A stretch of DNA of 64,000 bases from Gigantopelta aegis. Lineage: Eukaryota; Mollusca; Gastropoda; Neomphalida; Peltospiridae. The DNA is taken from contig NC_054703.1 in assembly GCF_016097555.1 (NCBI RefSeq), positions 37,866,203 through 37,930,202 of the forward strand, in the 5' to 3' direction. The translations under genes were made by a program, and so were the position numbers. Under the pieces are notes generated by a model. That model made no database searches. It had not been told where the DNA came from and saw only the letters and a program-made list of their open reading frames with translations. Positions 59,585-64,000 of this stretch are shown piece by piece; the first letter of the stretch is position 1, and every line of letters begins with the position of its first letter.

Positions 59585-61262
59585 TCATTCATCATCGTCG
59601 TCGGCAATTGTCTGCTTCGTCCAGATATTCACTGATCCAGGAAACGATATTTGTGTTAATGCTGGAACGAATTTGTGTTCTAACATCTGTCTTTCGGATC
59701 CACCGACTGTAGAATGTTTCTCGAGTTCATGCTTTGTCAAAGTAGTACAATGTATGTCAAAAACTCGAGAGTACGTTTCTTTAAACAATTTCCATTTAGA
59801 GCCTTCAGTCGTTTTTCGATGTCATCTTGACGACATATTCTATTCGAAAACGTTGTTTCTTGTCTTCAAAATAGTCACGATTTATATCGTATTCACGATC
59901 GCTCATCTGACGTATGCCCTCGTTTTCGAGATCATTAGAGGTCTCTCCTTTCTCCTCGTCATTTTCACATGTATTCAAGCGCAGGTGTCGCTGCAAGTTT
60001 CTCCCGTCTTTAAAGACGACCCCACACGTATCGCAGGACTGCAGTTTCTTGACCCTTTTTCAAAAAGGCTCTACATCCTATCGTCTTCGTCGTCAGCACC
60101 TTCGTAGGCGGGTATGCCTGGTAATTTCCTCTTAAATGCACCGTTTTTGCATGATTTTGGATTCCACTGTAGTAGCTGCACTCGCAGAGCTGTTTTTCCG
60201 ATGCTAGTGACAAAGTCGTCTGGAATGTTTGCTGTTGCGTCTACGCTTTTTTATTTCGTTCAGGCACACAGGTTCCCCGTCTCTAGGCCGTTAGGCCGAA
60301 GGCGTAACATTTCGGGCGTGGGAGGTTTGAGGTCCACCATGAGGTGTCCAAAGGGCCTACGGGTAGCTCCTCGAAATATATTTCATGAATGACGAGTGTT
60401 TTCTGGATACATCTGTCGTGCCAATGTCAGAACGTGTTGCTTGTCGATGGGATTGTTGAACAGCGCCAGGTTAATGACAATTTCTTCTCTGCGTCGGGTT
60501 TTACTCTGATAGAGATCTGATTGATGGCAATCACGGAGAGGTTTCTGTGATGACTCCCTTCTGTAAAAAGGTCCGTGATGCGAGAATCTTTATTGGCGTA
60601 GACATCAGGTCATCTGAAACACGATGAGATTTCTAATTCTGGGATCCAAATAATGGTCGTTTTCCAAATTCGTAGTATGCCTTGGACGAATTCCACTCGA
60701 AAACGTTTGCACCAATGATGTCGTAAAGCGGTTGCCATCTTTTGTAGAGCCAGATAATCCGTTGGGGAGTGGATTGATCTATTCATTCTTCAGTAGTTTG
60801 TACACCAAAAATGTTTTTCCCACACGCGTGGGTCCCGACACGATCATCGTGAAAGGATGTAGCAATTCAAGTGGTGGTGGTGGTGGTGGTGGTGGTGGTG
60901 GTGTGGTGGTGGGGTGGTGGTGGTGGTCGGACCGGATTCGTGTGGTGGCAGTAGTGGTGGTGGTGGTGGGGGCAGTAGTGGTGGTGGTGGTGATGCTGGT
61001 GGCAGTGGTGGTGGTGGTGGTGGCAGTAGTGGTGGTGGTGGTGGGGGCAGTAGTGGTGGTGGTGGTGGTGGTGGTAGGTGGCAGTGGTGGGGGCAGTGGT
61101 GGTGGGTGGTGGTGGTGGTGGTGGTGGTGGTGGTGGCAGTAGTGGTGGTGGTGGTGGATTTACGGCAGTAGTGGTGGTGGATGACTGGTGTTTAGATGTT
61201 CGCATCATGGCATCTATCCTGGAAAATATCTTTTCACACTCAGGACACGAGCTCTGATACAT
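59585..61262 (-). mobile_element. Fossil with Polinton-like packaging ATPase
   Basis: Reading minus, the parts are: a zinc-finger-like N-terminal segment (CPECEKIFSR, about 61.2 kb), a low-complexity stretch swollen by a GGT microsatellite (about 60.87-61.18 kb), a P-loop ATPase segment with Walker A GPTRVGKT (about 60.1-60.87 kb), and a further zinc-finger-like segment (CDTCGVVFKDGRNLQRH) near 60.0 kb. The ATPase resembles the FtsK/A32-type genome-packaging ATPases of Polintons and related adintovirus-like elements. The copy is broken, with several breaks. No polymerase, integrase, capsid or terminal repeats are seen in the window. The element meets an assembly gap at 61301. Age cannot be measured from one copy, but the decay implies it is not recent. 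Confidence 0.5.
60870..61180. repeat. (GGT)n-type microsatellite
   Basis: Imperfect GGT/GTGGTGGCA runs. The His, Thr or Val-rich frames here are by-products. Confidence 0.9.
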
Positions 61263-61300
61263 TGTGACAGCGCCGCCCGATTCAAATTGAAATGGCGGAT

Positions 61301-61500
61301 NNNNNNNNNNNNNNNNNNNNNNNNNNNNNNNNNNNNNNNNNNNNNNNNNNNNNNNNNNNNNNNNNNNNNNNNNNNNNNNNNNNNNNNNNNNNNNNNNNNN
61401 NNNNNNNNNNNNNNNNNNNNNNNNNNNNNNNNNNNNNNNNNNNNNNNNNNNNNNNNNNNNNNNNNNNNNNNNNNNNNNNNNNNNNNNNNNNNNNNNNNNN
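61301..61500. other. Assembly gap (200 N)
   Basis: A run of exactly 200 N, probably a placeholder of unknown true length. Confidence 0.99.
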
Positions 61501-61610
61501 TTAGCGCCTTTTTATTACTGGTCGTGCTGGGGTGTCGTTAAAAATGTATTCTATTCTATTATTTTATTACTGACGTCATAGATTTAAGAAAGTGTAATTA
61601 TGGCATTAAG

Positions 61611-61989
61611 TTAAAGGGACAGTCCTGAGTTTCCTGCAATGTTTAAGATGTTATCGACTAACAAACACTTTTTTAACGACTGTAATTACATATCAAATAT
61701 ATTTTTCTGCATAACATATTAGTGGCTGTACATTGAACGTTCTAATACTTGTACTAGGTTAAATTTCATTTTATTTCCTAAAAAATATGTTTTCGTACGT
61801 ACGAATTTATTTGAAGACAAAATCCAGTTTGGGCTTCTTACAAATATTAAAACGACCAGAAACCCATTGAATATGCAGACACTGATATTCGGAACAAGAA
61901 AATGTATTTAATATGTAAGTTTAATCGTAGAAATATTTTATTAGTCGGAAACATCTTACAATGCAGCGAACTTGGGAATGTCCCTTTAA
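61611..61989. mobile_element. TTAA-flanked MITE, complete
   Basis: TTAAAGGGACAGTCCTGAG at the left, GGGAATGTCCCTTTAA at the right, and centre TTTTCGTACGTACGAA. Third and longest copy of the family (379 bp). Confidence 0.8.
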
Positions 61990-62040
61990 AAACAGTTTTT
62001 GTAAAAAATAAAAGAATGTATAAAATAAATACAGAACTTA

Positions 62041-63760
62041 CCGGGATATTATATCCTTAATCTGCCTGCAGGAGGAGTGCCCCTCCCCAGGACATTATAT
62101 CCTGCCTAATCTGCCTCCAGGAGGAGTGCCCCTCCCCAGAGCATTATATTCTTAGTAATCTGCCTTCAGGAGGAGTGCCATTCCCCGGGATATTATATCC
62201 TTCAAAATATGTCAACAGGAGGAGTGCCACTTCCCAGAACATTATATTCTTCCCAATATGTCAACATGAGTGCCACTCCTCGGGACATTATATTCTTCCT
62301 AATCTGCCTTCAGGAGGAGTGCCACTTCCCAGGACATTATATCCTTCCTAATCTGCCTTCAGGAGGAGTGCCACTCCCCAGGACATTATATCCTTCCTAA
62401 TCTGCCTTCAGGAGAAGTGCCACTCCCCAGGACATTATATTCTTCCTAATCTGCCTTCAGGAGGAGTGCTACTCCCCAGGACATTATATTCTTCCTAATC
62501 TGCCTTCAGGAGGAGTGCCACTCCCCAGGACATTATATTCTTCCTAATCTGCCTACAGAAGGAGTGCCCCTCCCCAGGACATTATATTCTTCCTAATATG
62601 TCAACAGGAGGAGTGCCACTCCCCAGGACATTATATTCTTCCTAATCTGCCTTCAGGAGGAGTGCCCCTCCCCAGGACATTATATTCTTCCTAATCTGCC
62701 TTCAGGAGGAGTGCCACTCCCCAGGACATTATATTCTTCCTAATCTGCCTTCAGGAGGAGTGCCACTCCCCAGGACATTATATTCTTCCTAATCTGCCTT
62801 CAGGAGGAGTGCCCCTCCCCAGGACATTATATTCTTCCTAATCTGCCTTCAGGAGAGCCACTCCCCAGGACAATATATCCTTCCGCGTTTGCATGCAGGA
62901 GGAGTGCCACTCCAAAGACTATATTCTTCTAATCTGCCTGAAGATGGAGTGCGACTGAAAATTCTTGTTAACCTGCCTATTATTTAATCTGCCTTAAGTG
63001 CCACTGCCCAAACATTATGCCTTCCTAATGTGCAAATTATTTTGAGTTCCAAACTCCCCATGACATCGATAATTAATCTGCTTACATGTAGTGCCATCCC
63101 CATCTCATTATGTTTTTCCTAATCTGCCTTTAGGATATGCCCCTATTAAAGACATTATTCCTTCCTAATCTGCCTTGTAGGATGTGCCCCAACTGGCATA
63201 AAATATCTGCCTACAGGATTAAACTTAGATATGGCAATATATAATCTTGTTTAGAATATCATATCTGTATATTTAATCTGCCTTCAGGAGGAGTGCCACT
63301 CCCCAATGACATAATAGCCCTTCCTGGAATTTGTCTTCAGGATAAGTGCTTACTCCGAACAAAACATTATTTTTTGAAATACAACTAGATTTAACTTAGT
63401 ATAAATATTAGGAGGACCAGAAACATGTTTAAAGTCGCACGCCCTTGTTTCAGCCTTGAGGAAATTTATCCTTCCTAATCTTTTTGGTTAAGGAGTGCCA
63501 CTGTAACAGGACTTAGATCACCTAATTTTATAAAATAGAGTGCCAAAACTCAGGACAGTATATCGATCCTAATACCATAACGGGGAAGTGCCTTGACCCA
63601 GGACATGTATCCTTCGGTAGATATCTTCAGAGAAGTGCCAATCCCCAGGACATTATACGTTTCCCAGAGTGCAAGACAGCCACTCAGGGTTTTACAATTT
63701 CACCTCTCCGCAGGGGCATGTTCCAACAAAGGACTCCAGGAGGAGTGCCACTCCAAATCA
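62041..63760. repeat. 49-bp tandem array decaying to the right
   Basis: Units read GGACATTATATTCTTCCTAA, TCTGCCTTCAGGAGGAGTGC, CACTCCCCA. Regular from 62041 to about 62930 (about 18 units), then increasingly broken to 63760, with isolated blocks (AGGAGGAGTGCCACTCC at 63282 and 63738). A scrap resembling the TTAA MITE interior (AAATATTAGGAGGACCAGAA) lies at 63403. Confidence 0.93.
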
Positions 63761-64000
63761 AGTAAGACTTATTCACATGAAGGGTTCCCAGATAGTTTTG
63801 TATTGAGATACAATGTACTTAAAGGTCTGATAGTTTTATTGTTTAATGACAATGTTCACAAAACTATGCAATCAAAATGTCTACAAATTAACTGACATTC
63901 CAAATTCACCAACAAATCAGGATGAATGATTCGGGAACCGGACACGAGAACTACAAACCGAATCAAAATGTTTTGTTCACCGTGGTATACCAACGTCTGT

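Noticed and set aside
60867-61171. His/Thr and Gly/Val-rich proteins
   Set aside because: By-products of the GGT microsatellite.
62209-62400. Open frame in the 49-bp array
   Set aside because: The 49-bp period shifts frame every unit, so no conserved product is possible.

Overview
This is an animal nuclear sequence, AT-rich and intron-bearing, almost certainly from a mollusc (gastropod-like). The assignment rests on dispersed tRNA-headed SINE families that I recognise from molluscan genomes, abundant simple repeats, and split genes with canonical GT/AG splice sites. Nothing looks bacterial or organellar. A 200-base run of N (61301-61500) marks an assembly gap.

Most of the window is repeat. 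Tandem arrays dominate: a 45-bp satellite of about 9.3 kb (1665-10937), a 71-bp array (18291-18625), a 79-bp array of about 3.8 kb with higher-order structure (21483-25275), a 68-bp GC-rich array (40746-41762), an 80-bp triplication (56279-56518) and a 49-bp array (62041-63760). Between them lie SINEs of at least three tRNA-headed families, several MITE-like or palindromic families, a truncated Tc1-type transposon (620-1262), a nested pair of non-autonomous elements (32214-35270 containing 32723-35178), a TIR element that split a palindromic repeat (35432-36447), a fold-back repeat (46827-47505), and a 1.2-kb segment present as two inverted copies 33 kb apart (14679-15925 and 48275-49587).

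The best candidate host gene is on the minus strand. Exons at 39608-39728, 38787-38881, 20934-21002 and 20744-20811, and possibly a 36-bp microexon at 43912-43947, join with matching splice phases. They encode a cysteine-rich extracellular protein ending in a hydrophobic GPI-anchor-like tail. One intron of about 17.8 kb holds the 79-bp array and most of the mobile elements. A decayed proline/tyrosine-rich coding region (43173-43860, minus) and a THAP-like zinc-finger exon lacking its last ligand (11205-11417, plus) are other coding traces.

At 53.1-57.3 kb lie two tail-to-tail genes of PIF/Harbinger type: a Myb/SANT-like DNA-binding accessory gene on plus (53134-55214) and the 3' exon of a HARBI1-like DDE nuclease on minus (56950-57328). 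First exons are not visible for either, so the element looks incomplete. At 59.6-61.3 kb, minus strand, is a broken fossil with a P-loop packaging ATPase of Polinton-like type, next to a very GC-rich patch (59185-59390) and the gap.

Across the window the palindromic CRE octamer TGACGTCA occurs at least 21 times, in several unrelated repeat families as well as in single-copy DNA.
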